Of a DNA stretch of 64,000 bases, positions 53,194 to 62,438 are shown one piece after another. The translations under genes and the position numbers were made by a program. Positions within the stretch are counted from its first letter, which is position 1. The number at the start of each line of letters is the position of its first letter. The notes below the pieces were generated by a model. The model was not told where the DNA came from. It saw nothing but the letters and a program-made list of their open reading frames with translations, and made no database searches. Origin of the DNA: Hirschia baltica ATCC 49814 (GTDB lineage: Bacteria > Pseudomonadota > Alphaproteobacteria > Caulobacterales > Hyphomonadaceae); NCBI RefSeq assembly GCF_000023785.1, contig NC_012982.1, forward strand, positions 558,001 to 622,000, in the 5' to 3' direction.

Positions 53194-54417
53194 TTACTTT
53201 GCTTTTGCCATTGCGTCTTGGAAGTTCGTTGCGACTTTGTCGATAAAGCCTTCAGTTGTCAGCCATGACTGGTCAGCACCAACAAGTAGCGCCAAGTCTT
53301 TTGTCATGTGACCAGATTCAACAGTTGAGATAACTGTGTCTTCTAGAAGTTGAGCAAAGTCCATAACAGCTTGGTTGCCATCCATACGTCCACGGTGGCC
53401 AAGACCACGTGTCCACGCAAAGATAGAAGCGATTGAGTTAGTTGATGTTGCTTCGCCGCGCTGGTGAGCACGGTAGTGACGTGTCACTGTCCCGTGAGCA
53501 GCTTCAGCTTCAACAGTGTTACCATCTGGAGTCATCAAAACAGATGTCATCAGACCAAGTGAACCATACCCTTGAGCAACTGTGTCTGACTGAACGTCAC
53601 CATCATAGTTTTTACATGCCCAAACATATCCACCAGACCATTTCATGGCTGCAGCAACCATGTCATCAATCAAGCGGTGCTCATATGTGCCACCAAATTC
53701 TGCGAATTTGTCAGCAAATTCGTTGTCGAATACTTCTTGGAAAATGTCTTTAAAACGACCATCATATTTTTTCATGATTGTGTTTTTAGTGGACAAGTAA
53801 ACAGGCCATTTGCGTTGTAGACCATAGTTCATAGAGGCGCGCGCGAAGTCACGGATTGAATCGTCAAGGTTGTACATACCCATTGCGATACCGGCTTCAG
53901 GGAAGTCGTAGATTTCTTTTTCGATTGTTTCGCTACCATCGGAAGCTTCCCACTTCATAGTCAGTTTACCTTTACCAGGGACTAGGAAGTCAGTTGCGCG
54001 GTATTGGTCACCAAAAGCGTGACGACCGATAACAACAGGTTTTGTCCAGCCAGGAACCAAACGCGGTACGTTTGAAATTACGATAGGCTCACGGAACACA
54101 ACACCACCAAGAATGTTACGGATAGTTCCGTTTGGAGAGCGCCACATTTGCTTTAGGCCAAATTCTTCAACACGGCCTTCATCTGGAGTGATTGTCGCAC
54201 ATTTAACCGCAACACCATATTTTTTTGTCGCTTCAGCAGCATCAATAGTGATCTGGTCGTCTGTCTCGTCACGTTTTTCAACGGACAGGTCGAAATATTT
54301 AAGGTCAATGTCGAGGTAGGGAAGGATAAGACGTTCTTTGATCATCGCCCAGATGATGCGAGTCATCTCATCACCATCCATCTCAACGATTGGGTTATCT
54401 ACCTTAATCACGGCCAT
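53194..54417 (-). CDS. icd: NADP-dependent isocitrate dehydrogenase
   Basis: Predicted 407 aa, the eukaryote-like (class II) type common in alphaproteobacteria. [20 protein letters not shown] is the N-terminal signature. [74 protein letters not shown] and [20 protein letters not shown] carry substrate and metal ligands. It oxidises isocitrate to 2-oxoglutarate in the TCA cycle. AAGGA lies 9 nt before the ATG at 54417. Confidence 0.97.
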   Translation of the reverse strand: MAVIKVDNPIVEMDGDEMTRIIWAMIKERLILPYLDIDLKYFDLSVEKRDETDDQITIDAAEATKKYGVAVKCATITPDEGRVEEFGLKQMWRSPNGTIRNILGGVVFREPIVISNVPRLVPGWTKPVVIGRHAFGDQYRATDFLVPGKGKLTMKWEASDGSETIEKEIYDFPEAGIAMGMYNLDDSIRDFARASMNYGLQRKWPVYLSTKNTIMKKYDGRFKDIFQEVFDNEFADKFAEFGGTYEHRLIDDMVAAAMKWSGGYVWACKNYDGDVQSDTVAQGYGSLGLMTSVLMTPDGNTVEAEAAHGTVTRHYRAHQRGEATSTNSIASIFAWTRGLGHRGRMDGNQAVMDFAQLLEDTVISTVESGHMTKDLALLVGADQSWLTTEGFIDKVATNFQDAMAKAK

Positions 54418-54666
54418 GCTTTTATCCTTCTATCTATCTATATGGAGAGATGGGTAATCTCTCCAACTGGCATAATTTGCGTTTTGCTATAGCAGAGGGA
54501 TCACACCCGTCAAAGGAGAAGTGCTAAACTTGTTGAAAAGTGAGACTATTGGCCAAGAGATTGATCGTTAGATTCGACAAGAATCACCCACCATGCGTTG
54601 ACATTTATCGAAAAACGATAAATATAGGATTGGTACACTAAATCTTATATTGTCGGAGAATGCGTC

Positions 54667-55668
54667 ATGTCTCGCAAAATTGCACCTCTTTTTTTCTCAA
54701 CAGCGTGTCTTGCTTTTGTTGCAGCATGTTCTGCAGGCGCGGAAGCACCGGAAATGTCGGGTATTGAATCCCATCAGTCAGCGGGTTTAGTTCAGGTTGA
54801 AGACTTTACTGGTATTCTAATCGTAAAGACCGGCAAGGATATGAAATTTGACGCAAAGCTGACGGAAGGTGCTTTGGTGAAATCAGGCAAAATTGATATC
54901 CCGCAAATGACAGTCAGTGCTGAGGGTATTCATATTGTCGGTGACGATGATGTTAAAATCAATCAATGTAAATCTAATGATGGAAAGTATCGGCTGAAGC
55001 TGAAGGGAGATAAATTACGTCCCTTAGAGGATTATCCACGTCTAGAAATTTCTATGCCTTCCAGCGCAAGTCTCGATCTCGCGCTCAACAGTGGATATGT
55101 AAAAGTAGATGATATCCTTGCCACGAAAATAGTTATTCAAGGCTGTGGGGATGCCTTCCTGAAAAACGTTTCGAACAATTTCGTCGGTGATATCCGTGGC
55201 AGCGGAGACATAAGTGTCGGCAATGTTGGGGAGATGTCCGTCGATATTAAAGGCTCCGGCGATGTGAATGTTGGTTCTGTTGCCGGCAAGGCGATGACAG
55301 ACATTAAAGGATCTGGTGATGTTGTTATCGGCAACGTCTCAGGAGAATTTTATGCGTCCATAAAAGGTTCAGGTGATGTGTCTGCCAAAAGTGCCAATAA
55401 AAAAGCGATCATTGAAGTTCGCGGATCAGGTGATGTGGAAATTGCTGATGGAAAATTTGAAAGTGCCGATGTCAATGTCGCCGGTTCTGGAGATATCCTA
55501 ATTGATGGTGAGGTTGTTGATCTTAATGTGATGATCAATGGGTCAGGTGATGTGGATGTTCGTTCGCTGACTGGAGAACTTACTGGTGGAATCCGTGGAT
55601 CAGGTGATTTGAAAGTTAATGGTGAAGACGTCGTTTATAAAAATGGACGTTGGTATCTTCCTCAATAA
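54667..55668 (+). CDS. DUF2807 head-GIN lipoprotein with repeated GSGD motifs
   Basis: Predicted 333 aa. The lipobox FVAAC puts the acylated Cys at 21. From about residue 140 a right-handed beta-helix type repeat runs to the end, with eight GSGD motifs at near-regular spacing (IRGSGDISVGNV, IKGSGDVNVGSV, IKGSGDVVIGNV, IKGSGDVSAKSA, VRGSGDVEIADG, VAGSGDILIDGE, INGSGDVDVRSL, IRGSGDLKVNGE). DUF2807 proteins are surface or periplasmic with no known role. GGAG lies 8 nt before the ATG. It is monocistronic. Confidence 0.9.
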   Translation: MSRKIAPLFFSTACLAFVAACSAGAEAPEMSGIESHQSAGLVQVEDFTGILIVKTGKDMKFDAKLTEGALVKSGKIDIPQMTVSAEGIHIVGDDDVKINQCKSNDGKYRLKLKGDKLRPLEDYPRLEISMPSSASLDLALNSGYVKVDDILATKIVIQGCGDAFLKNVSNNFVGDIRGSGDISVGNVGEMSVDIKGSGDVNVGSVAGKAMTDIKGSGDVVIGNVSGEFYASIKGSGDVSAKSANKKAIIEVRGSGDVEIADGKFESADVNVAGSGDILIDGEVVDLNVMINGSGDVDVRSLTGELTGGIRGSGDLKVNGEDVVYKNGRWYLPQ

Positions 55669-55738
55669 TTACACCTAGTTTCCATTGTCTTTGCGCGTTT
55701 AGCGAGTGTGGCAATTCATACAATATATCGAGGCTTTT

Positions 55739-56362
55739 ATGAGTAGTTCTGCAAAATTTTGGGATAAAATGGCTCCGGGATATGCCAAGAAACCTATTGA
55801 TAATATGGAGTCATATGAAACTACACTCGCTAAGACGCGCTCTTATCTAAATCGTGAGCAGCGGGTCTTGGAAATTGGCTGTGGAACCGGCTCCACTGCT
55901 TTGTTGCTCGCGGGTGAAGTTAAGCATTTTACTGCGACAGATATATCTGGCGTCATGATCGAAATCGGTGAGGATAAAGCCAAGGATCAGGGCGTCACGA
56001 ATATTGATTTTTTAAAAGCTGACGTTTTTGATGAAAGATTGGCACCCCAATCATATGATGTGATCTTAGCTCACAATATAATTCATCTCCTTGAGAATAT
56101 ACCTCAGGTAATAGCGCGGATAAATGAGCTATTAAAGCCGGATGGATTGTTCATTAGCAAGACAGCGTGCCTTGGTGGGCGGATGGATTATATCAAGCCA
56201 ATTATTGGTTTGATGCGGCTAGTTGGAAAAGCACCTTATGTGAATTTTCTCAAGGTAAGCCATTTAGAAACAATGGTTTTGGATGAAGGCTTTTCTATTG
56301 AAGAAAGCGGGTCATTTCCTGAAAAATCGATTAGTCGTTATATTGTCGCAAAAAAGGTGTAG
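55739..56362 (+). CDS. Class I SAM-dependent methyltransferase
   Basis: Predicted 207 aa. The motifs are FWDKMAPGYAKKPIDNMESY, VLEIGCGTGSTALLLAGEVK (SAM site), TATDISGVMIEIGEDKAKDQ, YDVILAHNIIHLLENIPQVI and LLKPDGLFISKTACLGG. The methyl acceptor is unknown; the profile is of small-molecule or lipid type (UbiE-like). An ATG at 55739 with CGAGG upstream is chosen; an in-frame start at 55706 would add 11 residues. Confidence 0.85.
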   Translation: MSSSAKFWDKMAPGYAKKPIDNMESYETTLAKTRSYLNREQRVLEIGCGTGSTALLLAGEVKHFTATDISGVMIEIGEDKAKDQGVTNIDFLKADVFDERLAPQSYDVILAHNIIHLLENIPQVIARINELLKPDGLFISKTACLGGRMDYIKPIIGLMRLVGKAPYVNFLKVSHLETMVLDEGFSIEESGSFPEKSISRYIVAKKV

Positions 56363-56429
56363 TTTTGTCATAGCCGGTCTGGGTTGAGACGCGGACTTGG
56401 AATACTTGAAGTAATTTTAGTCTTGACGA

Positions 56430-56452
56430 GGGCAGCCTGAAAATGGTTGCCC
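56430..56452 (+). terminator. Terminator-like stem-loop abutting the trmJ start codon
   Basis: GGGCAGCC (56430-56437) pairs with GGTTGCCC (56445-56452) with one G-T pair; TTTATTT follows and the ATG of the next gene begins at 56460. It could end the preceding methyltransferase transcript, or act on translation of the gene at 56460, which has no SD between the stem and the ATG. Confidence 0.6.
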
Positions 56453-56459
56453 TTTATTT

Positions 56460-57221
56460 ATGAGCAATCCAATTTCAAACCGACAACCCGCAATCATCCT
56501 TGTTTCTCCTCAAATGGGAGAAAATATCGGTGCTACGGCACGAGTCATGGCTAATTTTGGCTTAAAAGATTTGCGCATTATCAATCCGCGCGATGGTTGG
56601 CCAAATGATAAAGCTGATACAATGAGCGCTGGAGCTTTTGAATGGGGTGTTGAGGCTAAAGTCTTCGATACACTTGAAGCGGGGCTGGCTGATCTGACAT
56701 ATGTGCTTGCGACGACGGCACGTCCACGTGGTATGGAAAAGCCTGTCTTCAACGCAGAAGAGGGCATTGGTGCTTTAATGTCTCGACCTGATGTTGGCGT
56801 TGGGGTGATGTTTGGCGCAGAAAAAGCAGGGCTGCTGAATGAAGACGTGGCGCTTGCAGATGGTATTTTGACCTATCCAGTTGATCGCTCTTTTTCATCT
56901 TTGAATTTAGCGCAGGCTGTGGGTGTGTTTGCTCATTCTTGGGCAGCCCGTACGCTTGAAGGTGAAGCTAAGAAAGAGTTTGCCGGTGTGGGTGATAGTG
57001 CGGACCGCGAGCAATTAGTGCGCATGTTTGAGCATTTTGAAGATGAGTTAGACCGTGCTGGTTTTTTCTTTCCGGCAGAAAAACGGCCTGTGATGACGCA
57101 AAACCTACGCAATGCATTTATTCGGGCTCAATGGACAAACCAAGAAGTGCAGACTTTTAGAGGCGCTGTTAAAGCGCTAGCATTAGGGCGCGGGAAAGCG
57201 CGGATTGATCGCAAGGACTGA
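56460..57221 (+). CDS. trmJ: TrmJ-type tRNA 2'-O-methyltransferase (SpoU family)
   Basis: Predicted 253 aa. IILVSPQMGENIGATARVMA is the TrmJ/LasT N-terminal motif. RIINPRDGWPNDKADTMSAG follows, then VGVMFGAEKAGLLNEDVALA and YPVDRSFSSLNLAQAVGVFA, the SPOUT SAM-binding knot. TrmJ makes Cm/Um32 in the tRNA anticodon loop. The ATG at 56460 is right because the conserved motif begins within the first 15 residues. TrmJ and LasT are hard to part by eye. Confidence 0.85.
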   Translation: MSNPISNRQPAIILVSPQMGENIGATARVMANFGLKDLRIINPRDGWPNDKADTMSAGAFEWGVEAKVFDTLEAGLADLTYVLATTARPRGMEKPVFNAEEGIGALMSRPDVGVGVMFGAEKAGLLNEDVALADGILTYPVDRSFSSLNLAQAVGVFAHSWAARTLEGEAKKEFAGVGDSADREQLVRMFEHFEDELDRAGFFFPAEKRPVMTQNLRNAFIRAQWTNQEVQTFRGAVKALALGRGKARIDRKD

Positions 57222-57223
57222 TT

Positions 57224-57679
57224 TTATAGCCAGCGTCTTACGCGGGTTTTGTAGGTCTCAAACTCTGGGCCGAAAATGCGTGCTGCGTCGCGTTCTTCGT
57301 GTGGAATATACCAATAATTGGCGAGCAAAAAGAGCATTAGGACAGGTAGGAAAGCGCTAAGCTGATTGAAATAAAATGCAGCGCTCAGGCTGATGAGCAC
57401 AAAACCAAGATAAATCGGATTGCGGCTAATACCAAAAACGTTGGTGGTGATGAGCTTGTTGGGTTCTTGAAATGGCTTGATATTGGTTCGAAGTTGTCGA
57501 AATTTTAGGGTCGCTGACACTAAGATTATAACACCAATAATTAGAGTGGCTATTGAACCTGACAAGCGGATATTTTCGGCCATGAGTGCAGGCATTGGAA
57601 AATAGGTCGTGATCATTTGCATGAGAGCGATACTCACCAAGCAATGCAAAATGGGTAATTTTAGAAATTTTATAAGCAT
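57224..57679 (-). CDS. Isoprenylcysteine/phospholipid methyltransferase family membrane protein
   Basis: Predicted 151 aa with four membrane helices. ITTNVFGISRNPIYLGFVLI is the family R-N-P-x-Y-x-G SAM/substrate motif, and the C-terminal HEERDAARIFGPEFETYKTR (E-x-x-L/A-x-x-x-F-G-x-x-Y) matches. Bacterial relatives methylate small lipids or phenols. It is convergent with trmJ, separated by 2 nt. The start could also be the Met at residue 20. Confidence 0.82.
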   Translation of the reverse strand: MLIKFLKLPILHCLVSIALMQMITTYFPMPALMAENIRLSGSIATLIIGVIILVSATLKFRQLRTNIKPFQEPNKLITTNVFGISRNPIYLGFVLISLSAAFYFNQLSAFLPVLMLFLLANYWYIPHEERDAARIFGPEFETYKTRVRRWL

Positions 57680-57778
57680 GATTAGGCGTATTCCTATTCA
57701 TGTGACAGCAGAAACGTGCTTGTTTCTTTGGGTTGGTTTGATGAATAATGCGTAATTAGCCGGTGGAACAATTAATTT

Positions 57779-59185
57779 ATGCTCAGCGTTTTTGACATTT
57801 TCAAAATTGGTATAGGTCCATCTTCTTCTCATACAGTTGGGCCTATGCGCATTACCAGTCGAGTCATTCAAGAGGTGCATGATTTAGGGCTGATAGACAA
57901 GGTGTCTCGCTGCGTAATCGAGTTGCAAGGGTCGTTGGCGTTAACCGGTGTTGGGCATGGCTCTGATAAAGCAGCTATACTAGGCTTAATGGGGGCTGAG
58001 CCTGATGCTGTCGATCCAGATTGGGCGGAGGCTGCATTTATTGATGTTAAGAAGACAAACCGCCTGACATTGCCTAATGGCAAGAGTATTAAATTCATAC
58101 CAAAACGCGATGTTGATATGCGCGGCGATATTGTGCCATTGCTTCACCCAAATGGCATGAAAGTGACTATTCTTAATGCCTTGGGTGAGTACTTATTGGT
58201 GCGAACTTTTTATTCAGTCGGCGGCGGTTTTATCGCGAGCGAAGCTCAGCTGAATGCGCCTGCAAAAGATGATTTGATATTGGGAACAGGTCAGGGGGAA
58301 TTCTCTTTTCATTCGGGTGCAGAGCTGGTGGGGAAATGTAACCAGCACGGTAAATCAATCGCGCAATTACTTCTTGCTAATGAAGATGAGCAGCGTAGCC
58401 GCGAAGAGACTGATCAAAAATTATGTGACATCTGGAAAGCTATGGATGGCTGTATAGAGAGAGGATTGACGCAAGAAGGTGTTTTGCCCGGCGGGCTGAA
58501 AGTACAGCGCCGTGCAGCAAAATTGTATCGAAGCTTACGTGAAAATCCCGGGGCCAATGAGCGCGAACTTTTGTTTGATTGGCTCAATGTGTTTGCCATG
58601 GCTGTGAATGAAGAAAATGCAGCGGGTGGGCGCGTTGTGACATCTCCAACAAATGGGGCCGCAGGGATTATTCCGGCTGTGATCAAACATTATTGTGCTG
58701 AAGAAGGTTGGGAAGAAGCCGATTGCTATTCTGAGGGCCGTATTGGGAAGTTTCTACTAACGGCGGCAGCGATTGGTATTCTTTATAAACAGCGTGCGTC
58801 TATCTCTGGTGCGGAGATGGGGTGTCAGGGCGAAGTTGGGGTGGCGTGTTCCATGGCTGCTGCTGGCTTAGCGGCGGTATGGGGTGCAAGTGCGCAACAA
58901 GTTTGTGCCGCTGCAGAGATTGGTATGGAGCACAATCTAGGTTTGACATGCGATCCTGTTGGCGGGCTGGTGCAGATACCCTGTATTGAACGCAATGCGA
59001 TGGGGGCTGTGAAAGCTGCGAATGCAGCACGCCTTGCATTGCGGGCTGTTGATGCGCCTAAAGTGACGTTGGATCAGGTGATTGAAACCATGCGTCAGAC
59101 GGGGCTAGATATGTCATCTAAATATAAAGAGACCAGCCAAGGTGGGTTGGCGGTTACTGTGCCCGTGAATGTCGTTGAGTGCTAA
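57779..59185 (+). CDS. sdaA: L-serine ammonia-lyase SdaA
   Basis: Predicted 468 aa, the single-chain iron-sulfur type (serine to pyruvate and ammonia). GIGPSSSHTVGPMRITSRVI starts the beta domain. The alpha domain has SPTNGAAGIIPAVIKHYCAE, and the Cys ligands of the 4Fe-4S cluster lie in EMGCQGEVGVACSMAAAG and LTCDPVGGLVQIPCIERNAM. The ATG has GGTGGA 11 nt upstream. Its last 32 bases overlap the convergent WYL regulator gene. Confidence 0.95.
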   Translation: MLSVFDIFKIGIGPSSSHTVGPMRITSRVIQEVHDLGLIDKVSRCVIELQGSLALTGVGHGSDKAAILGLMGAEPDAVDPDWAEAAFIDVKKTNRLTLPNGKSIKFIPKRDVDMRGDIVPLLHPNGMKVTILNALGEYLLVRTFYSVGGGFIASEAQLNAPAKDDLILGTGQGEFSFHSGAELVGKCNQHGKSIAQLLLANEDEQRSREETDQKLCDIWKAMDGCIERGLTQEGVLPGGLKVQRRAAKLYRSLRENPGANERELLFDWLNVFAMAVNEENAAGGRVVTSPTNGAAGIIPAVIKHYCAEEGWEEADCYSEGRIGKFLLTAAAIGILYKQRASISGAEMGCQGEVGVACSMAAAGLAAVWGASAQQVCAAAEIGMEHNLGLTCDPVGGLVQIPCIERNAMGAVKAANAARLALRAVDAPKVTLDQVIETMRQTGLDMSSKYKETSQGGLAVTVPVNVVEC

Positions 59186-59903
59186 CGTCTATAGGCGGGT
59201 TTGCATATTCGCATTCTTCACGGCGGGCCTTTTGGAGGTCTCTCCATTTTTTACGAAGAACTGGTACGCGTTCAGAAAATTTCTCGTCTGATTTTTCTAG
59301 AGAATTGACACGGTCTGTACGGAAGGTACGAAAATCATTGCGTTTTTCACACCATGCGCAGATGAAACGTGCCGTTTCTGAATAGGCGACAAGGAATGGC
59401 CAAATGGTTCTGACGACTGTTTCATTCTTCTCATTGGTGTAATTCATATCGAGTTTGCGCTGCTCGCGAATGGCTTGACGGATCAAGGCAACATCACAAG
59501 AATCTTCTTTCAAATGAACAAATTGCACAGGTTCAACAGCGCTATCAAGAACAACGGGTTTTAGCCTGTCTGGCATTGCGAGGCGGATTTTTGCGAGTAG
59601 ATCTTCGGCGCCGCGCTTTAGGTCTGGATCAGAGCGCATGGCAACCCACCTTGCGCCTAAAACAGCTGCTTCTAACTCATCAACAGTTAGCATTAGAGGA
59701 GGCATATCGTATTCGCCCGATAGGACATAACCAATACCGGCTTCGCCTTCTACGGGGACGTTTTGTGCCTGTAATTCTACGATATCTCGATAGATTGTAC
59801 GCAGGGATGTTCCCAATTCTTCGGCGATTTCCTTGCCGCGTACAGGATGACGGTGGCGTCGCAATATCTGGATGATTTGGAAGAGGCGTTCTGTGCGGCG
59901 CAT
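59154..59903 (-). CDS. YafY-type transcriptional regulator (HTH_11 + WYL)
   Basis: Predicted 249 aa. The helix-turn-helix (about 1-55) reads RRTERLFQIIQILRRHRHPV, RGKEIAEELGTSLRTIYRDI and VELQAQNVPVEGEAGIGYVL. The WYL domain (about 135-210) includes RKLDMNYTNEKNETVVRTIW, PFLVAYSETARFICAWCEKR and FRTFRTDRVNSLE. WYL domains sense small ligands or single-stranded nucleic acid. It is divergent from the GST-like gene, its probable target, and overlaps sdaA by 32 bases. Confidence 0.9.
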   Translation of the reverse strand: MRRTERLFQIIQILRRHRHPVRGKEIAEELGTSLRTIYRDIVELQAQNVPVEGEAGIGYVLSGEYDMPPLMLTVDELEAAVLGARWVAMRSDPDLKRGAEDLLAKIRLAMPDRLKPVVLDSAVEPVQFVHLKEDSCDVALIRQAIREQRKLDMNYTNEKNETVVRTIWPFLVAYSETARFICAWCEKRNDFRTFRTDRVNSLEKSDEKFSERVPVLRKKWRDLQKARREECEYANPPIDVSTQRHSRAQ

Positions 59904-60011
59904 ATTAAATCCTAATGACAGACTGCTGACATATAAGTGTCATTAGGTGTGCTTATTTGTGGAGATGTTCAAGAGTTATTGTGCATTTAGTGTCGAATTG
60001 GTGAAGGGAAA

Positions 60012-60734
60012 ATGTTTATGACGGTGTTATTTGGTTGGGGCCCAATGTGGGAATGTAGTTCAGTCAGTCCCTATGTGATGAAGAGTATGATTCACTTGGA
60101 GATGTTGGAAGTGGATTATTCTGTTCAGATTGCAGATCTTGAGGAAGCGCCATTTAAGAAAGCGCCTTATGTCAAAGATGAGGGAAAACTGATTGGGGAT
60201 TCAGTTCTCATTCGGCGTCATTTTGAAGCAAAACTAAATAAAGATCTTGATGCAGTTTTATCCCAAAAAGAAAAAGCGCAGGCATGGGCAATTGAGCGAA
60301 TGGTTGAAGCGGATATGGGGTTGATGCTTCTGCACGAACGTTGGCTGAAAGAAGAGAATTTCAATAAAGGGCCAATGCACTTTTTTGATGGTGTGCCTGA
60401 GGCGGTGCGTTCGAGTGTGATTGAAGGAAGTCTCAATACACTACGTCAACGAGCAGATGAACAAGGACTATCCAGATTTGAAGAGACTGACAGGTTGTAT
60501 CTGTTTGATAAGGTTGTGAGTGCTTTGTCCAACCAGCTTGGCGATTCAACTTATATGTTTGGAGAGAATGCAACAGGTGTGGATGCGTGTGTGGCTGCCT
60601 TTGTTCAAGGGTGTTCTACGCCGTTTTTTGAAACACCAATGATCGATATTATGCACAAATATTCAAACCTTCAGGAGCATTCCAAGCGCGTTGATGCGCG
60701 CTTTGTACAAACAGAAAAATGGGCTGCTGCTTGA
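60012..60734 (+). CDS. Glutathione S-transferase-like protein
   Basis: Predicted 240 aa. An N-terminal thioredoxin-like part (VLFGWGPMWECSSVSPYVMK, FKKAPYVKDEGKLIGDSVLI) and a C-terminal helical domain (about 85-235, RLYLFDKVVSALSNQLGDST and FGENATGVDACVAAFVQGC) match the metaxin/FAXC-like GST subgroup. The glutathione-site residue cannot be fixed; C17 or S18/S19 are candidates. The ATG at 60012 has GAAGGGA upstream. It is divergent from the WYL regulator. Confidence 0.8.
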   Translation: MFMTVLFGWGPMWECSSVSPYVMKSMIHLEMLEVDYSVQIADLEEAPFKKAPYVKDEGKLIGDSVLIRRHFEAKLNKDLDAVLSQKEKAQAWAIERMVEADMGLMLLHERWLKEENFNKGPMHFFDGVPEAVRSSVIEGSLNTLRQRADEQGLSRFEETDRLYLFDKVVSALSNQLGDSTYMFGENATGVDACVAAFVQGCSTPFFETPMIDIMHKYSNLQEHSKRVDARFVQTEKWAAA

Positions 60735-60792
60735 TTTAACTTGGGGAGGACGGCAGGCGGCTCAGGTGGGGGAGCCGCCCTTGCATTTTATT

Positions 60793-61461
60793 CTAACTAA
60801 AGGGACGAAGGGTACATGTCCCTGCTGCAAAATCAGCAATTTGTTTTTCGCTAGCTTTTGTGACTTTGGCATTGAATTCGCGGAGTTTGACCAAATCATA
60901 TCTCAGCGTGAGTGGTTGCCAGTGATCATCGCCAGAAAAAGCGTAATCGATATAGTCTTCTTTTTCCAAGATATTGCGTTGGGCATCTTGCAGCATCAAA
61001 TCGCAATGATTGGTGTAGTCACCCTCAATTTTTTGATCTTTGTGAAGAATGAAATTCTCCGTCTCGATCGTGCAGTTTTTATGATACCATGTACCGGCTG
61101 AGATGCGCGGCAATGTCATGGTCATTTTTAATTCATTCCACTTACCAGCCGTTAGAATGGCTCCATCCTGAAGGCTGTTTTTTAGCTCAAGCTGAATATT
61201 GGCATCAACGGGGCCTGAAGGTGTTTTGATGGACTTTGTTTCAAGGGGAAGAATTTCAGGGGTTCCGGTAATTGTTATCGTCTGACGGCGTAGCTCACTA
61301 CCGGGGTAGAATTCACCGATATAAAGGGAAGCTGAGTAGGCTCCATCGGTGATCTGGCTTTCGCATATGTTTGCTTGCGCAAAAGCTGTATTTGGCAGAG
61401 CAATAGCGAGGGTTGAAGCCAGCAAGCATGTTTTAAGTTTCGTCGAAATTTGATGTGTCAT
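60793..61461 (-). CDS. Secreted protein of unknown function
   Basis: Predicted 222 aa with a signal peptide (MTHQISTKLKTCLLASTLAIALPNTAFA, cut after about residue 28). The mature part is beta-rich: ITDGAYSASLYIGEFYPGSE, ITITGTPEILPLETKSI and AGTWYHKNCTIETENFILHK, with five Cys. I recognise no family. GAGG stands 5 nt before the ATG at 61461. It is monocistronic and convergent with the GST-like gene. Confidence 0.65.
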   Translation of the reverse strand: MTHQISTKLKTCLLASTLAIALPNTAFAQANICESQITDGAYSASLYIGEFYPGSELRRQTITITGTPEILPLETKSIKTPSGPVDANIQLELKNSLQDGAILTAGKWNELKMTMTLPRISAGTWYHKNCTIETENFILHKDQKIEGDYTNHCDLMLQDAQRNILEKEDYIDYAFSGDDHWQPLTLRYDLVKLREFNAKVTKASEKQIADFAAGTCTLRPFS

Positions 61462-61581
61462 GATTGCCTCTACGCTTACTGTTTTGCGATGTTTAACATA
61501 AAATAGTCTTGGTTGAAGTCAGAAGTGAGGCGATAAAGAGCAAATGAAGCCATTGTTTCGTAGCGTTTCAATTGCGCAATA

Positions 61582-61610
61582 TTGACTCTGGATGATTTTA
61601 CCTGTTTATA
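61582..61610 (+). promoter_or_regulatory. Sigma-70 type promoter of rpsD
   Basis: TTGACT (61582-61587), 17 nt, TTTATA (61605-61610). This would give a leader of about 100 nt before the rpsD ATG at 61719. The leader has a short inverted repeat ATCAC/GTGAT, which may be relevant to S4 autoregulation. Confidence 0.6.
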
Positions 61611-61718
61611 GCGCGCTCCCGACTTTTAGTTTGGGTATCACGGGTGATGTGTCGCCGCCGTTGCAATCGCGTATTTCAAGAGGAAATGCGCCGGCCCACG
61701 TCTAAATTGAGGTATACT

Positions 61719-62336
61719 ATGTCACGTCGTAGTTCTGCGAAGTACAAACTCGATCGCCGCGTAGGCGAAAACGTATGGGGTCGCGCTAAGTCCCCAATCA
61801 ACAAACGTCAATCACGTCCAGGTCAGCACGGTGCAGCTCGTAAGGGTAAGCTTTCTGACTTTGGTCTTCAATTGATGGCTAAGCAAAAGCTTAAAGGTCA
61901 CTATGGTGACGTGACTGAGAAACAGTTCCGTCGTACATATGATGAAGCTGCTCGCCGTAAAGGTAACACAGCTGAGAACTTGATCGGTCTTCTTGAGTCC
62001 CGTTTGGATGCTCTTGTTTACCGCGCTAAATTTGTTCCAACAATCTTTGCTGCACGTCAGTTCGTAAACCACGGTCACGTGACTGTGAACGGCGTAAAAG
62101 CAAACGTTCCTTCATACCGCTTGCGTCCAGGCGACGTTGTTCAGGTTAAAGACAAATCCCGTTCTATGGCTCTTGTGCTTGAAGCACTTGGTTCAGCTGA
62201 GCGTGACATTCCTGATTACATCGAAGTTGAGCCAAAAGCGATGACAGCAACATTCGTACGTTTGCCTGAATTGGCTGATGTGCCATATGCATGTCGTATG
62301 GAACCAAACTTGGTTGTTGAGTACTACTCATCTTAG
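61719..62336 (+). CDS. rpsD: 30S ribosomal protein S4
   Basis: Predicted 205 aa. [20 protein letters not shown] and [20 protein letters not shown] open the protein. The S4 RNA-binding domain (about 95-160) has [39 protein letters not shown] and [18 protein letters not shown]4 nucleates assembly of the 5' domain of 16S rRNA. The real start is ATG 61719, with GAGGT 5 nt before it. Codon use is strongly biased (for example cgt for Arg, ggt for Gly), as in a highly expressed gene. Confidence 0.97.
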   Translation: MSRRSSAKYKLDRRVGENVWGRAKSPINKRQSRPGQHGAARKGKLSDFGLQLMAKQKLKGHYGDVTEKQFRRTYDEAARRKGNTAENLIGLLESRLDALVYRAKFVPTIFAARQFVNHGHVTVNGVKANVPSYRLRPGDVVQVKDKSRSMALVLEALGSAERDIPDYIEVEPKAMTATFVRLPELADVPYACRMEPNLVVEYYSS

Positions 62337-62401
62337 ATCTTTAGTTTTCAGCGGCGTTTATGTCAGTTTGATTTTAAATGCTGTTGGATACGCACAAAAC
62401 G

Positions 62402-62435
62402 AAAAACCACAGTCACACCGACTGTGGTTTTTTTT
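62402..62435. terminator. Terminator after rpsD
   Basis: AAAAACCACAGTC pairs with GACTGTGGTTTTT over a 5-nt loop and is followed by a long T run. Confidence 0.93.
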
Positions 62436-62438
62436 TTG

